A DNA stretch of 64,000 nt from Sagittula salina (GCF_017813235.1 NZ_JAGISH010000001.1:62001-126000); one strand, 5' to 3'; shown: positions 16,916-26,484, counted from the first letter of the stretch. The notes: generated from the letters alone by a model not told the origin. Numbers and translations are program-made.

Positions 16916-17950
16916 ATGACCCAGATCACGCTCCCCCGCCCCGACGACTGGCACCTGCACCTGCGCGACGGCGCGATGCTGCGTGCCGTGGCCCCCGAAA
17001 CCGCGCGTCATTTCGGCCGGGCCATCATCATGCCCAACCTCGTGCCGCCAGTGACCACCGGCGCCGAGGCAAGCGCCTACCGCGACCGCATTCTTGCCGC
17101 CCTGCCGGAAGGCGCGCGGTTCACGCCGCTGATGACGCTCTACCTCACGGAGGAAACCGACAAGGACGACCTCGTGCAGGCGCACCGCGAGGGGATCATC
17201 ACGGCGGTAAAACTATACCCTGCGGGGGCGACGACCAACTCCGCTTCCGGCGTGCGCGACTTCGACAAGGTCCGCCCCGTGCTGGAAGCCATGGCCGAGA
17301 ACGGCGTACCGCTGTGCGTGCACGGCGAGGTGGTGGATGCCGACGTTGACATCTTCGACCGGGAGGCGGTGTTCATTGATCGGGTGCTTGACCCGATCCG
17401 CCGCGCCACCCCCGGTCTGCGAGTCGTGATGGAACATATCACCACGGCGCAGGGTGTTGACTACGCCCGCGAAGGCGGGCCTGACCTTGGCGCGACCATC
17501 ACGACACATCACCTTGTCATCAACCGCAATGCGATCCTCGTGGGCGGGATCAAGCCGCACTATTACTGCCTGCCTGTTGCAAAACGTGAGGAACACCGGC
17601 TTGCGCTGCGCCGCGCGGCGACCTCCGGCGATCCGTCCTACTTCCTCGGAACCGACAGTGCGCCGCACCTCGACCCGCTGAAGGAAAACGCCTGCGGCTG
17701 CGCCGGCTGCTTTACCGCGACGAATACCCTGTCGATCCTTGCCGAAGTCTTTGAACAGGAGGGCGCGCTGGACCGACTATCGGCCTTCGCGAGCCTGAAT
17801 GGCCCAAATTTCTACGGGCTGCCAGTCAACTCGGATAAAGTCACCCTGACAAAGGGTGATCCCGTTACCTACCCGGCAAAGATCGACACGGCAGATGGCC
17901 CCGTCACCGTTTTCGATCCAATGATGCCGCTGCACTGGCGCGTCGAATGA
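16916..17950 (+). CDS. pyrC: dihydroorotase
   Basis: Dihydroorotase interconverts N-carbamoyl-aspartate and dihydroorotate in pyrimidine synthesis. The 344-residue length matches the short type II PyrC. Zinc ligands HLH are at 13-15, the lysine that becomes carboxylated is K99 in [11 protein letters not shown], and later metal ligands lie in EHITT and THHL. The aspartate motif GTDSAPH is also present. The start at 16916 fits the family N-terminus; the upstream extension is rejected. pyrE lies 1.3 kb downstream on the same strand, separated by two unrelated genes. Confidence 0.96.
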   Translation: MTQITLPRPDDWHLHLRDGAMLRAVAPETARHFGRAIIMPNLVPPVTTGAEASAYRDRILAALPEGARFTPLMTLYLTEETDKDDLVQAHREGIITAVKLYPAGATTNSASGVRDFDKVRPVLEAMAENGVPLCVHGEVVDADVDIFDREAVFIDRVLDPIRRATPGLRVVMEHITTAQGVDYAREGGPDLGATITTHHLVINRNAILVGGIKPHYYCLPVAKREEHRLALRRAATSGDPSYFLGTDSAPHLDPLKENACGCAGCFTATNTLSILAEVFEQEGALDRLSAFASLNGPNFYGLPVNSDKVTLTKGDPVTYPAKIDTADGPVTVFDPMMPLHWRVE

Positions 17951-18057
17951 CCCCGCGAGGCGTGGCCGCCTGACGACCGGTCCACCCCGACGTTTCCCCG
18001 CGCAGGAGGGCGATTTTGCGCTATGAAATCGGCCCCTTGCGCGATGACATCAGAGAA

Positions 18058-18075
18058 TTTCCGCTCTCGCGGAAA
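18058..18075 (+). terminator. possible terminator after pyrC
   Basis: TTTCCGC (18058-18064) and GCGGAAA (18069-18075) form a perfect 7-bp stem with a four-base loop, followed by GGTTTTCTT. It lies about 110 bases after the pyrC stop, before the metallopeptidase gene. Confidence 0.4.
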
Positions 18076-18160
18076 GGTTTTCTTGAAAAATTAAGGAGCC
18101 AAGAAATAGGCTGACCCTGACACCCGTCAAGATCAAGAGGGATGGAAAAGGGAGCCAGCC

Positions 18161-18643
18161 ATGGAGGCCGTCATCGATCTGTTGCTCGCCTGGATCGGCG
18201 AGAACAGCCAGTACGACACCAGCCACCTCGCTCGGCCGCAGGTCGTCGAACTCAGCGCGGAGGATCTGACCACGCGCTACTACGAGGGCATGGCCCACAA
18301 GAGCAAACAGAACGATGCCCCCGCCGACGGGGTGGAGGACCGCCTAAACGCGCTCTATATCGGCGGGGAGGACGAAGCCGGCACCGTCTACATCCGTCCG
18401 GCCGCCACGATCGAGGGCGCACAGTATTTCGAAAACCCCTACGACAACCCCCTCTGGCGCGAGATCCTGATGCACGAGCTGGTGCACCACGCCCAGCACG
18501 CCGCGCAAGACACGGCATGGACCTGCGTTGCCCGTGGTGAGGCAGAAGCCTATCACATGGGAGGACTGTTCTTTGCCCAGAAGCACTGGCCCGATCCGAT
18601 GCAGAATCGGGAAATCTGGAAGGTCCTCTACCACGACTGTTGA
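18161..18643 (+). CDS. small putative zinc metallopeptidase (DUF6647-like)
   Basis: This 160-residue protein contains HELVHH at 105-110, a zincin HExxH motif, with a possible third ligand in EAEAY near 128. There is no signal peptide, so it should be cytoplasmic. The start has AAGGGAG upstream. It resembles the DUF6647 group, whose substrates are unknown. It stands alone between pyrC and a convergent DCC gene. Confidence 0.75.
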   Translation: MEAVIDLLLAWIGENSQYDTSHLARPQVVELSAEDLTTRYYEGMAHKSKQNDAPADGVEDRLNALYIGGEDEAGTVYIRPAATIEGAQYFENPYDNPLWREILMHELVHHAQHAAQDTAWTCVARGEAEAYHMGGLFFAQKHWPDPMQNREIWKVLYHDC

Positions 18644-18647
18644 GAGC

Positions 18648-19106
18648 TCAGCCGATCAGTCGATGCCGCACGCCCTCATCCGGCAGCGCGCAGAGGTCGG
18701 CCTGCCCGAGCCTGTAGCGGTTCCGCGCGATGCGGGCATAGATCCCGTCGCGTACGCAATGCGGCAACAGCCGCAACAGGTGCAGCGGCAGGAATGCCGG
18801 GTGCAGCCGCGGAAACAGCACCCGCATCGCCTCCAGCCCGCCATGCGCGCGGCCATTTTCCAGCAACAGCCAGCTTTGCGGGTCCTCCGGCGCCATTCCG
18901 TGATGTGCCATGAGCGCTCGCCCCAGCAGGCCTTGGGCCACACACAGCCGCACCACATCGCCCCGGTCGAGCCGGGCGATCCATCGCGCCGTCACGGAAC
19001 ACAGCGCGCAGTCGCCGTCGAGCACCACGACCAACCGCGCGTCGTCGAAGACAGGAACCGACGGATCGTTGCGCCATGAATACGCCTGTCGCTTGCCGGG
19101 GTTCAT
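18648..19106 (-). CDS. thiol-disulfide oxidoreductase DCC family protein (DUF393)
   Basis: The 152-residue protein has the family motif DGDCALC at 30-36, giving the CxxC pair C33/C36 after a hydrophobic beta strand. DCC proteins have a predicted thioredoxin-like fold and an unproven redox role. It converges with the metallopeptidase gene with only four bases between the stops. Confidence 0.85.
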   Translation of the reverse strand: MNPGKRQAYSWRNDPSVPVFDDARLVVVLDGDCALCSVTARWIARLDRGDVVRLCVAQGLLGRALMAHHGMAPEDPQSWLLLENGRAHGGLEAMRVLFPRLHPAFLPLHLLRLLPHCVRDGIYARIARNRYRLGQADLCALPDEGVRHRLIG

Positions 19107-19251
19107 CCAGCGCTCCTCCTCCAGCCCCTGCCCGAACTTGCCAAGCCTGCCCGAAACCCAGGACCGGCGGCAACACTCTTTCCCCGCAGGTTAAAACCCG
19201 CTAATGCCCCGGCAACCCGTACAGCCCGGCCCGCGCCACAGGAGAACGACA

Positions 19252-19917
19252 ATGATCCCCTCGACCTATCCCACGTCCAAAGAAATGGCCCGCCTCACCG
19301 CGCGCATGTTGTGGGAGATCGAGGCGGTGAACTTCATGACCCACGAGCCGTTCAAGCTCGCCTCGGGCCAGCTTTCCCCGGTCTACATAGACTGCCGCAA
19401 ACTGATCTCCTACCCGCGCATCCGTTCCACCCTGATGGATTTCCTCACCGTGACCGTCATGCGGGACGCGGGTTTCGAAGCTTTCGACAATATTGCGGGC
19501 GGCGAGACGGCGGGCATTCCCTTTGCCGCGCTGGTGGCCGAACGCATGGGCCTGCCCATGACCTACGTCCGCAAGAAGCCCAAGGGCTACGGCCGCAACG
19601 CCCGCATCGAAGGCGCGATGTCCGAAGGCGAGCGAGTCCTGCTGGTGGAGGATCTGACCACCGACGGCGGATCGAAGCTGTCATTCGTGGATGCCATCCG
19701 CGAAACCGGCGCGACCTGCGCGCATACCGCGGTGATCTTTTACTACGGGATCTTTCCCGAAACGATCAGGACGCTGGGCGATCACGGCGTCACGCTGCAC
19801 CACCTGTGCACCTGGTGGGAGGTGTTGGCCGAGGCGCCCGCCAAACACGCGGGCGTTCTGGGCGAGGTCGAATCCTTCCTCAACGACCCGCACGCCTGGC
19901 GCACCGCCCGCGCCTGA
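19252..19917 (+). CDS. pyrE: orotate phosphoribosyltransferase
   Basis: This enzyme makes orotidine 5'-phosphate from orotate and PRPP, two steps after PyrC. The 221-residue protein has the PRPP-binding loop [13 protein letters not shown] at 129-141 and the conserved [14 protein letters not shown] segment around 108-121. The ATG at 19252 has AGGAG upstream and is preferred to the longer frame from 19204. The region downstream to dnaB is gene-free. Confidence 0.95.
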   Translation: MIPSTYPTSKEMARLTARMLWEIEAVNFMTHEPFKLASGQLSPVYIDCRKLISYPRIRSTLMDFLTVTVMRDAGFEAFDNIAGGETAGIPFAALVAERMGLPMTYVRKKPKGYGRNARIEGAMSEGERVLLVEDLTTDGGSKLSFVDAIRETGATCAHTAVIFYYGIFPETIRTLGDHGVTLHHLCTWWEVLAEAPAKHAGVLGEVESFLNDPHAWRTARA

Positions 19918-20249
19918 GCCTGCCCTGAGGAAATTGCCGCAGCGACACTCTTTCGAGGCGGGCAATCCCGCTCCGCGAAACCCGCGCAGTCGACGGAGCG
20001 TGAGCGCGATTTTCAGGCACTGTTTTCAGGCACTGTTTTCAGGCACAGAGCGCGACGCGACGTTAATTCATCGGCGGTGCAGCGCTGCCACACCGCCCGG
20101 TCGCGCAACGCATATCTTGCGCCACCGGGCGGTTTCGTTGCAAGATGCAGTAGGACAAGCAACCGACAGCTTATCCCCAGAAACATACATTTTGCACCCC
20201 GGGCCCGCCCTCTGCTAGTCGGGCGGCCTGAGCAGATGGGGGACACGAA
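19918..20249. other. gene-free region between pyrE and dnaB with tandem repeat and DnaA-box-like site
   Basis: No ORF is supported. It holds three tandem copies of a 13-mer at 20010-20048, a sequence one base off the DnaA box (TTATCCCCA at 20171-20179), and a possible promoter with TTGCAC (20192-20197) and CTAGTC (20215-20220) 17 bases apart. These would control dnaB. Confidence 0.45.
20010..20048. repeat. 13-bp tandem repeat, three copies
   Basis: TTTTCAGGCACTG occurs at 20010-20022 and 20023-20035, and with one change (TTTTCAGGCACAG) at 20036-20048. Confidence 0.9.
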
Positions 20250-21725
20250 ATGAACGAGATCGCCACGATCAACGCCACCGGAGTCGAGGTCCAGTCCGCC
20301 GACACCATGCCCCATTCGATCGAGGCCGAGCAGCAACTGCTTGGCGCGATTCTGACGGACAACGATATCTTTGACCGCATCGCCACGCTGATTCGGGCGG
20401 AGCATTTCTACGATCCCGTGCACAAGCGCATCTTCGAGATCGCCGCCGCGCGCATCGCCAAGAACAACCTCGCTTCGCCCGTCACGCTCAAGGCTTTCAT
20501 GGCCGATGACGAAGGCCTGCAGGAACTGGGTGGCGCGGCCTATCTCGCGCGCCTCGCAGCCTCTGCCGTCTCGACATTTGCGGTGCGCGATTATGCGCAG
20601 ATGATCTACGACCTCGCGATCCGTCGCGACCTGATCCGCCTGGGGCGCGATATTTCCGATCAGGCGGCAAAGGTCGATGTGGCCTCCGAACCGCGCGAAC
20701 AGATCGTCGCCGCCGAACAGAAGCTCTACAAGCTCGCCGAACAGGGTCAGGCGGAATCGGGATTCCAGTCCTTTTTGCGCGCGGTGACGGAGGCGGTGAA
20801 CGTCGCCAATGCCGCCTACCAGCGCGAGGGGGGCCTGGCGGGGATCTCCACCGGCCTGATAGACATGGACAAGAAGCTGGGCGGCCTGCACCCCTCAGAC
20901 CTTCTGATCCTCGCCGGGCGCCCGTCGATGGGCAAAACCTCGCTCGCCACCAACATCGCGTTCAACGTGGCGAAAGCCTACCGCAAGGGTGCCCGGCCAG
21001 ATGGCTCCACCGGCGCGCTCGAAGGCGGCGTCGTGGGCTTCTTCAGCCTTGAGATGAGCGCCGAGCAGCTGGCGGGTCGTATCCTCGCGGAAGCGTCGGA
21101 AATCTCCTCCCACAAGATCCGTCAGGGCGACATGGAGGAAGAGGAATTCCGCCGCTTCGTGCAAGCTGCAAAGGACCTTGAGGCTTGCCCGCTTTATATC
21201 GATGACACGCCCGCGCTGCCGATTTCCCAGGTTGCCGCGCGGTCGCGCCGCCTGAAGCGGACGCACGGGCTTGACCTGATCATCGTCGACTACCTCCAGC
21301 TCTTGCGCGGCACGGCGGAAAACCGCGTGCAGGAGATCGCCGAAATCTCCATGGGCCTGAAGGCCATCGCCAAGGAACTGAACATTCCCGTCATTGCTCT
21401 CTCGCAGCTGTCGCGCCAGGTCGAAAGCCGCGAGGACAAGCGTCCGCAGCTGTCTGACCTGCGGGAATCGGGGTCCATCGAGCAGGACGCCGATGTCGTC
21501 ATGTTCGTGTTCCGCGAAGAATACTATGTGGAACGGGAAAAGCCGGGCGAGCACGAACTGGACAAGATGGTAGACTGGCAGGAGCGCATGGCCCGCCTGC
21601 ACGCCAAGGCCGAGGTCATCATCGGCAAGCAGCGTCACGGTCCCATCGGCACGGTCGAGCTGTCGTTCGAATCGCAATTCACCCGCTTTGGCAACCTCGT
21701 CAAACCCTGGCAGCAGGGCGAGTGA
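20250..21725 (+). CDS. dnaB: replicative DNA helicase
   Basis: DnaB is the hexameric helicase that unwinds DNA at the replication fork. The 491-residue protein has the N-terminal helical domain (IEAEQQLLGAIL near 24) and the RecA-like C-terminal domain with Walker A AGRPSMGKTS near 222-231. Walker B (LDLIIVDYLQLL) and the IALSQLSRQVESR motif are also present. There is no intein. The start has GGGGGA upstream. It ends close to a dispersed repeat and a convergent CobS-like gene. Confidence 0.96.
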   Translation: MNEIATINATGVEVQSADTMPHSIEAEQQLLGAILTDNDIFDRIATLIRAEHFYDPVHKRIFEIAAARIAKNNLASPVTLKAFMADDEGLQELGGAAYLARLAASAVSTFAVRDYAQMIYDLAIRRDLIRLGRDISDQAAKVDVASEPREQIVAAEQKLYKLAEQGQAESGFQSFLRAVTEAVNVANAAYQREGGLAGISTGLIDMDKKLGGLHPSDLLILAGRPSMGKTSLATNIAFNVAKAYRKGARPDGSTGALEGGVVGFFSLEMSAEQLAGRILAEASEISSHKIRQGDMEEEEFRRFVQAAKDLEACPLYIDDTPALPISQVAARSRRLKRTHGLDLIIVDYLQLLRGTAENRVQEIAEISMGLKAIAKELNIPVIALSQLSRQVESREDKRPQLSDLRESGSIEQDADVVMFVFREEYYVEREKPGEHELDKMVDWQERMARLHAKAEVIIGKQRHGPIGTVELSFESQFTRFGNLVKPWQQGE

Positions 21726-21798
21726 GGGCTTCCGATCCGCCCGCGCGCGCCCCGCTCACAGGCTCCGACAGCGCGCAACGCGCCCGTTCACGGCGCGC

Positions 21799-21861
21799 AG
21801 GGGGCTCTGCACCCGCCCTTCGGGCCTCCCCCGGGAGTATTCTCCCGAGAAGAAGAAGCGG
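21799..21861 (+). repeat. dispersed intergenic repeat, copy 3
   Basis: AGGGGGCTCTGCACCCGCCC is followed by TTCGGGCCTCCCCCGGGAG, TATTCTCCCGAGAAG and AAGAAGCGG. It has the GGGGGCTCTGC start of copy 1, the CCCCCGGGAGTATT core and the AAGAAG tail. It lies between the convergent dnaB and CobS-like genes. Confidence 0.65.
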
Positions 21862-21906
21862 AGGCACAGGCCCTTGTGTCGGAACGGGCGGCGGACTGGT
21901 GACAGG

Positions 21907-22674
21907 TCACAGCACGGCCATGATCCCGACAAGAGCGCCAAGTTCCGCCGTGATCTGCACCCAGGCCAGTCCCTCGCGGGTGTAGCCACCGTAGCGGCGC
22001 ACCATCGTCGAGCGCGCAAGCTGCCCGGCCACCACCGCGCCCGTCGCAGCACCCACAACCGCGGCCGCCCCGACCAGTGCAAGGGGCAGCAGCGCGGTCA
22101 GTGTCTCCACCAGCCCGACCCGGTAGCAATCGCTCGCCACGTCGAAGACCCGCGCCCGCATTCCCTGCCGTCGTGCGCCCAGCGTCGTCGCCAGAACATG
22201 CACCCGCGCCATGCCACCAAACGCGCCCGCGGCAAGCAGCGCTGCAATCGCCTGCGCAGGCGCCAGTGCCACCAGCAGAGCGACCTGCAGCGCCAGTGCG
22301 AGGCCCACCGCCAACATCCCCGCACCTTCCGGCCCGCGTCCCGGCGTGCGGCGCTGATCAAGCCGTGCCGATCCCCCCGCCACCAGGGTGTCGACCATGC
22401 GGCCGAAACCCAGCAACGCGCGGCCCTCTGTCAACGCCAGCGCAATCGCAAGGCCCAGAACCACGGCGGCAGCCTGTGGCAACATCAGCGCGGTGCCCCA
22501 GATCACCGCCCCGGTAACGGCGGCCAGCGTCGCGCCTGCCAGTGGCGCGTGGCGCAGGGCGCGCACCACCAGATCGTCGGAGGCCCCAAGCCCCGCCCGT
22601 ACCGGCGTACCCCGCCGCGCCCGCGCCAGCGCCAGCCCGAACAGCTCAACCTGCAACCGCAATCCGTCCGTCAT
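21907..22674 (-). CDS. CobS-like membrane protein, catalytic motif not conserved
   Basis: The 255-residue hydrophobic protein aligns by eye with adenosylcobinamide-GDP ribazoletransferase (CobS) along its length: the early membrane segments, the ALALTEG...GMLAVGLALALQVALL region, and the end (RRYGGYTREGLAW), which matches the CobS GGxTGDxLGA signature. The catalytic histidine/aspartate motif of CobS (H-x-D-G-L-A-D-x-x-D-G) falls where this protein reads RALLGFGRMVDTL, so the expected residues are missing. Either it has a different activity or it is a pseudoenzyme. No other cobalamin gene is in the window. The frame is intact with no stop or shift. Confidence 0.65.
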   Translation of the reverse strand: MTDGLRLQVELFGLALARARRGTPVRAGLGASDDLVVRALRHAPLAGATLAAVTGAVIWGTALMLPQAAAVVLGLAIALALTEGRALLGFGRMVDTLVAGGSARLDQRRTPGRGPEGAGMLAVGLALALQVALLVALAPAQAIAALLAAGAFGGMARVHVLATTLGARRQGMRARVFDVASDCYRVGLVETLTALLPLALVGAAAVVGAATGAVVAGQLARSTMVRRYGGYTREGLAWVQITAELGALVGIMAVL

Positions 22675-22823
22675 GCCGCCAGCCTACCTCACCCCGGTTA
22701 ACCAATCGCGGATGACCGCCGCCCGTGCCCGCGACCCATGCCCGCGACCCATGCCCGCCGACCACCCGCCGCGCCGGCGATTTCCCTCTTGACCCCCGCC
22801 CTCATCCTGCCAAAGGAAGGGGC

Positions 22824-23861
22824 ATGGCACAGGCAAAACTGACAATCGACCTCGACGCGCTTTGCGCCAACTGGCGCAGCCTCGACGCCCTTTCCCAGAC
22901 GGAGACCGCCGCCGTGGTCAAGGCCGACGCCTACGGGCTGGGCGCCGACCGCGTCGCCCCCGCGCTGGCCGGGGCCGGAGCGCGCACCTTCTTCGTTGCG
23001 CTGGCCGAGGAAGGCGCGAAACTGCGCCGCATCCTCGGACCGGGACCGGAAATCTGTGTCCTCGGCGGTCATATGCGCGGCGATATTGCAGCGATCCGCG
23101 AGGCTCGGCTGATCCCGATGATCAACTCCATCGACCAGATGCTGTGCCATGTGGAGGGCCTGCCGGGTCATCCGTTCGGCATCCAGCTCGATTCGGGGAT
23201 GAACCGGCTTGGCATGGAGCCCGCCGAATGGTCGGCCCTGCGCGATATCGCGCTGGCACAGAAACCCTTTCTCGTGATGTCGCACCTCGCCTGCGCCGAC
23301 GAACCCGATCACGCCATGAACCGCCGCCAGCTCGACGCCTTTCGGGCGATGACCGACGGCATAGACGCGCCTCGTTCGCTTTCCGCCACCGGCGGCATTT
23401 TGCTGGGCGATCACTATCACTTCGACATGACGCGCCCGGGCATCGGGCTTTATGGTGGCCGCCCCTTTGCGGAGGCCCGCCACGTGGTGACCCTGCGGAT
23501 TCCCGTGATCCAGACGCGCGAGGTCCAGACCGGCGAAACCGTGGGCTACGGCAACACATGGACCGCCGAGCGGCCGACCCGCGTCGCCACTATCGCAGCG
23601 GGCTACGCAGACGGCATCCACCGCGCAATGGGACCGCAGGCATATGTCGGGATCGGCGATGCGCCTGCCAAGATCCTTGGCAGGATTTCCATGGACCTGA
23701 TCGCCGTCGACCTGACCGGGATCGAGGGCACGCCGGACAGCGTCGAACTCCTCGGTCCGCATCAGGGCGTCGATACGCTGGCCGACTGGGCCGGGACCAT
23801 CGGCTACGAGGTGCTGACCAACCTCGGCCCGCGCTACGCCCGCCACTACATCGGCGGCTGA
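22824..23861 (+). CDS. alr: alanine racemase
   Basis: Alanine racemase makes D-alanine for peptidoglycan using PLP. The PLP lysine is K33 in [10 protein letters not shown]; the catalytic tyrosine lies in VGYGNTW near 243. The GRISMDL motif near the C-terminus is also present. The length of 345 residues is slightly short for the family but complete. The start at 22824 has GGAAGGGGC upstream. The MlaE gene begins two bases after the stop, so they are probably co-transcribed. Confidence 0.94.
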   Translation: MAQAKLTIDLDALCANWRSLDALSQTETAAVVKADAYGLGADRVAPALAGAGARTFFVALAEEGAKLRRILGPGPEICVLGGHMRGDIAAIREARLIPMINSIDQMLCHVEGLPGHPFGIQLDSGMNRLGMEPAEWSALRDIALAQKPFLVMSHLACADEPDHAMNRRQLDAFRAMTDGIDAPRSLSATGGILLGDHYHFDMTRPGIGLYGGRPFAEARHVVTLRIPVIQTREVQTGETVGYGNTWTAERPTRVATIAAGYADGIHRAMGPQAYVGIGDAPAKILGRISMDLIAVDLTGIEGTPDSVELLGPHQGVDTLADWAGTIGYEVLTNLGPRYARHYIGG

Positions 23862-23862
23862 G

Positions 23863-24645
23863 GTGACACCGGCGACTCCCCTCGGCGCAACCGGCCGCGC
23901 AACGCTTGGCATGCTCGCCGCCGTGGGGCGCGTGGCGCTCTTTGCCGCGCGCGCGGTCAGCCATATCCTGCGCCCCCCCTTCTACCCGCGAGAAATCGCA
24001 CTGGCGCTGCTGAACATCGGCTGGCTCTCGCTGCCGGTGGTGGGGCTGACGGCCGTGTTTACCGGGGCCGCACTGGCGCTGCAGATCTACTCTGGCGGTG
24101 CGCGTTTCAACGCCGAAGCCGTGGTGCCGCAGATCGTCGCAATCGGCATGGTCCGCGAACTGGGTCCGGTGCTGGTCGGCCTGATGATCGCCGCCCGCGT
24201 CACGTCGAGCATTGCGGCCGAAATCGCGACCATGAAGGTGACCGAGCAGATCGACGCGCTGGTGACATTGTCCACCAACCCGATGAAATACCTCGTCGTG
24301 CCGCGCGTGCTGGCCGCGCTGGCGGTGGTTCCGGCACTGGTGGCGGTGGGCGACGTCATCGGTATCTTCGGCGGCTGGGCGGTGGCGACGGGTTCCCTGA
24401 ACTTCAACCCCGCCGCGTATCTCAAGAACACCGTCGACTTCCTCGAACCGCTCGACGTCATCTCCTCTCTGGTGAAGGGATGTGCCTTCGGCGGCATTGC
24501 CGCGACCATGGGCTGCTACTTTGGAATGAATTCGGGGCGCGGTGCGCAGGGCGTGGGCCGCGCCACGAAATCCTCTGTCGAAGCCGCCGCCATCCTCATC
24601 CTCGCCGCCAACTTCCTGCTGACGGGGGCGTTTTTCTCGCTATGA
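23863..24645 (+). CDS. mlaE: MlaE-family ABC transporter permease
   Basis: This 260-residue membrane protein starts with GTG, directly after alr. It has the MlaE signatures YREIALAL-like start, RELGPVLVGLMIAARV (about 103-118) and TEQIDAL near 129-135. MlaE proteins form the membrane channel of phospholipid transporters that keep outer-membrane lipid asymmetry, and work with MlaF and an MCE protein. MlaF follows; no MCE gene does. Confidence 0.9.
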   Translation: MTPATPLGATGRATLGMLAAVGRVALFAARAVSHILRPPFYPREIALALLNIGWLSLPVVGLTAVFTGAALALQIYSGGARFNAEAVVPQIVAIGMVRELGPVLVGLMIAARVTSSIAAEIATMKVTEQIDALVTLSTNPMKYLVVPRVLAALAVVPALVAVGDVIGIFGGWAVATGSLNFNPAAYLKNTVDFLEPLDVISSLVKGCAFGGIAATMGCYFGMNSGRGAQGVGRATKSSVEAAAILILAANFLLTGAFFSL

Positions 24646-24721
24646 TCCGCCGCCGCTGCTTTTCTGTTTCACAACTCCTTTTGCCAGAGGCGTCGTCCGT
24701 CCCCCGCACCGGAGAGCGGTC

Positions 24722-25468
24722 ATGATCTCCCTTGCTGGCGTCACGAAATCCTTCGGGGACAACCACGTCCTGCAAGGCATCGATCTCGAGATCGCGCGCG
24801 GCTCCTCCATGGTGATCATCGGTGGCTCCGGTTCCGGCAAATCGGTGCTGCTGAAATGTATCCTCGGCCTTGTCTGGCCTGACGCAGGGACAATCATGCT
24901 CGACGGGCAGAACGTGACGACGCAGGATCGCGACGCCTTTCTCGCCCGCTTCGGGATGCTTTTTCAGGGCGGTGCGCTTTTTGATTCGCTTCCCGTCTGG
25001 CAAAACGTCGCCTTCCGCCTGCTGCGCGGATCACTGAAACGCCCGGCAGAGGAAGCCCGCGCCATCGCACTCGAAAAACTCCGCCGCGTCGGGCTGATGC
25101 CGGAGGTGGCGGACCGCTTTCCGGCCGAACTGTCGGGCGGGATGCAGAAACGCGTCGGGCTGGCGCGCGCCATAGCCGCCGAACCCGAGATCATCTTTTT
25201 CGACGAACCGACCACGGGGCTGGACCCGATCATGGCGGGCGTTATCAACGACCTGATCCGCGAAATCGTGACCGAGATGGGGGCGACCGCCATGACCATC
25301 ACGCACGACATGACCTCTGTCCGGGCCATCGCGGACAATGTCGCCATGCTGCACGCCGGCCGCATCCGCTGGACCGGCCCTGTCGATCAGCTCGACACCT
25401 CTGGCGATCCATACGTGACCCAGTTCATTACCGGCTCCCCGCATGGCCCGATCGCGGCGGTGCGCTGA
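24722..25468 (+). CDS. mlaF: MlaF-type ABC transporter ATP-binding protein
   Basis: This 248-residue ATPase has Walker A GGSGSGKS near 37-44, the signature LSGGMQKRVGLARAI, and Walker B IIFFDEPTTGLD. It has the Mla-type Q-loop (LFQGGALFDSLPVWQNV). It should power lipid transport with the MlaE permease 76 bases upstream. The start has GGAGAGCGG upstream. Confidence 0.92.
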   Translation: MISLAGVTKSFGDNHVLQGIDLEIARGSSMVIIGGSGSGKSVLLKCILGLVWPDAGTIMLDGQNVTTQDRDAFLARFGMLFQGGALFDSLPVWQNVAFRLLRGSLKRPAEEARAIALEKLRRVGLMPEVADRFPAELSGGMQKRVGLARAIAAEPEIIFFDEPTTGLDPIMAGVINDLIREIVTEMGATAMTITHDMTSVRAIADNVAMLHAGRIRWTGPVDQLDTSGDPYVTQFITGSPHGPIAAVR

Positions 25469-25558
25469 CCCGCATTGCCACCCGCGCCCCCGCCATGGCA
25501 TCAGAACCGGCATATTGAACGAGCCATCACCGCTACCCGCACCGGGCAGGAGACGCCG

Positions 25559-25945
25559 ATGAACACCCTCTTTCAGCCGCCACCCGAAGTGATGGCGTTC
25601 CTCTTCCTGAAGAAGTTCGTCTACCTCGAAGGTCTCGCCGTGCTTGCGCTGCTCCGCGTGATCGTCGGTGGCGGCATCGCGCGCTGGCCCGCGCTGGTGG
25701 CGCTGATTTTCTCGCTGGCGGGCATTGCGACCACCTTTGCCCCGGCGCTTGGCTGGACAAACAGCCCGGTCTACGCCTCCGCCGCGCAGATCATGGCGGT
25801 AAAGGGCGGCATGGCGGCGCTTCTCGTGGCGTCCACCGCCTTCCTGACCTCTTCCTTCACCCCGAATGCACGCTGGCGCGTCCTTGACGCGGCGCACATC
25901 CTGCTGCTGGCCGCGCTCGTGGGTCTATGGTGGTGGACCAGCTGA
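25559..25945 (+). CDS. uncharacterised four-helix membrane protein
   Basis: The 128-residue protein has four predicted membrane segments (around 18-38, 43-65, 75-100 and 108-127). The start at 25559 has AGGAGAC upstream. No family is recognised. It lies between mlaF and the PqiA-like gene and overlaps the latter by up to 19 bases, so it probably belongs to the same envelope operon. Confidence 0.65.
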   Translation: MNTLFQPPPEVMAFLFLKKFVYLEGLAVLALLRVIVGGGIARWPALVALIFSLAGIATTFAPALGWTNSPVYASAAQIMAVKGGMAALLVASTAFLTSSFTPNARWRVLDAAHILLLAALVGLWWWTS

Positions 25946-26484
25946 GGACCGCGCGGGAGGCCGCCGGGACACGCCCCCTTGCGCCCGGCGGCCCCATCCC
26001 CGATCTCTCTCCCATGCGCTGGCTCAACCTCTCCTTCCTGCTGCTCTACCCGCTGTCATGGTTCGCGCCGCTGATGCGGGCGGGGTTGCTGCCGCTCTTC
26101 GGTATGTCCGAGATCTCCGTCATTTCGGGCCTCCGGGCGCTCTGGGACGCTGACGTCTTCCTGGCGCTGGTCGTCGCCGTTTTCGCGCTTGTCGCACCGA
26201 TCCTGAAGACACTGGGCCTCGCGCTGGTTCAGTTTCGCCTGGCTGACCGGCGCGCCCTGCCCGCGATCAACCTCATGGGCAAGTTCGCCATGGCCGACAT
26301 CTTTCTGATTGCGCTCTACGTGACGCTGGCCAAGGGCCTCGGCGTAGGTCGGGTGGAGACCGCATGGGGTCTCTATCTCTTCACCGCGCTTATCCTTGGC
26401 TCCGTGGTGCTAAGTACCCTCGAAGCCCGCCCCGGCAAACACGGCAGACCTCGGGGCTCCGCCCCGGACCCCGGAAGTATGTGA
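25927..26484 (+). CDS. paraquat-inducible protein A (PqiA) family membrane protein
   Basis: The protein has 185 residues if it starts at 25927; ATG at 26014 (MRWLNLSFLLLYPLSW) is an alternative that fits the family start better. It has four membrane segments as in a single PqiA domain, including the KTLGLALVQFRL and GKFAMADIFLIALY regions. PqiA proteins work with MCE proteins in lipid transport. The last 12 residues (RPRGSAPDPGSM) and the stop are encoded by a dispersed repeat, so the natural C-terminus may have been replaced. Confidence 0.75.
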   Translation: MVVDQLRTAREAAGTRPLAPGGPIPDLSPMRWLNLSFLLLYPLSWFAPLMRAGLLPLFGMSEISVISGLRALWDADVFLALVVAVFALVAPILKTLGLALVQFRLADRRALPAINLMGKFAMADIFLIALYVTLAKGLGVGRVETAWGLYLFTALILGSVVLSTLEARPGKHGRPRGSAPDPGSM

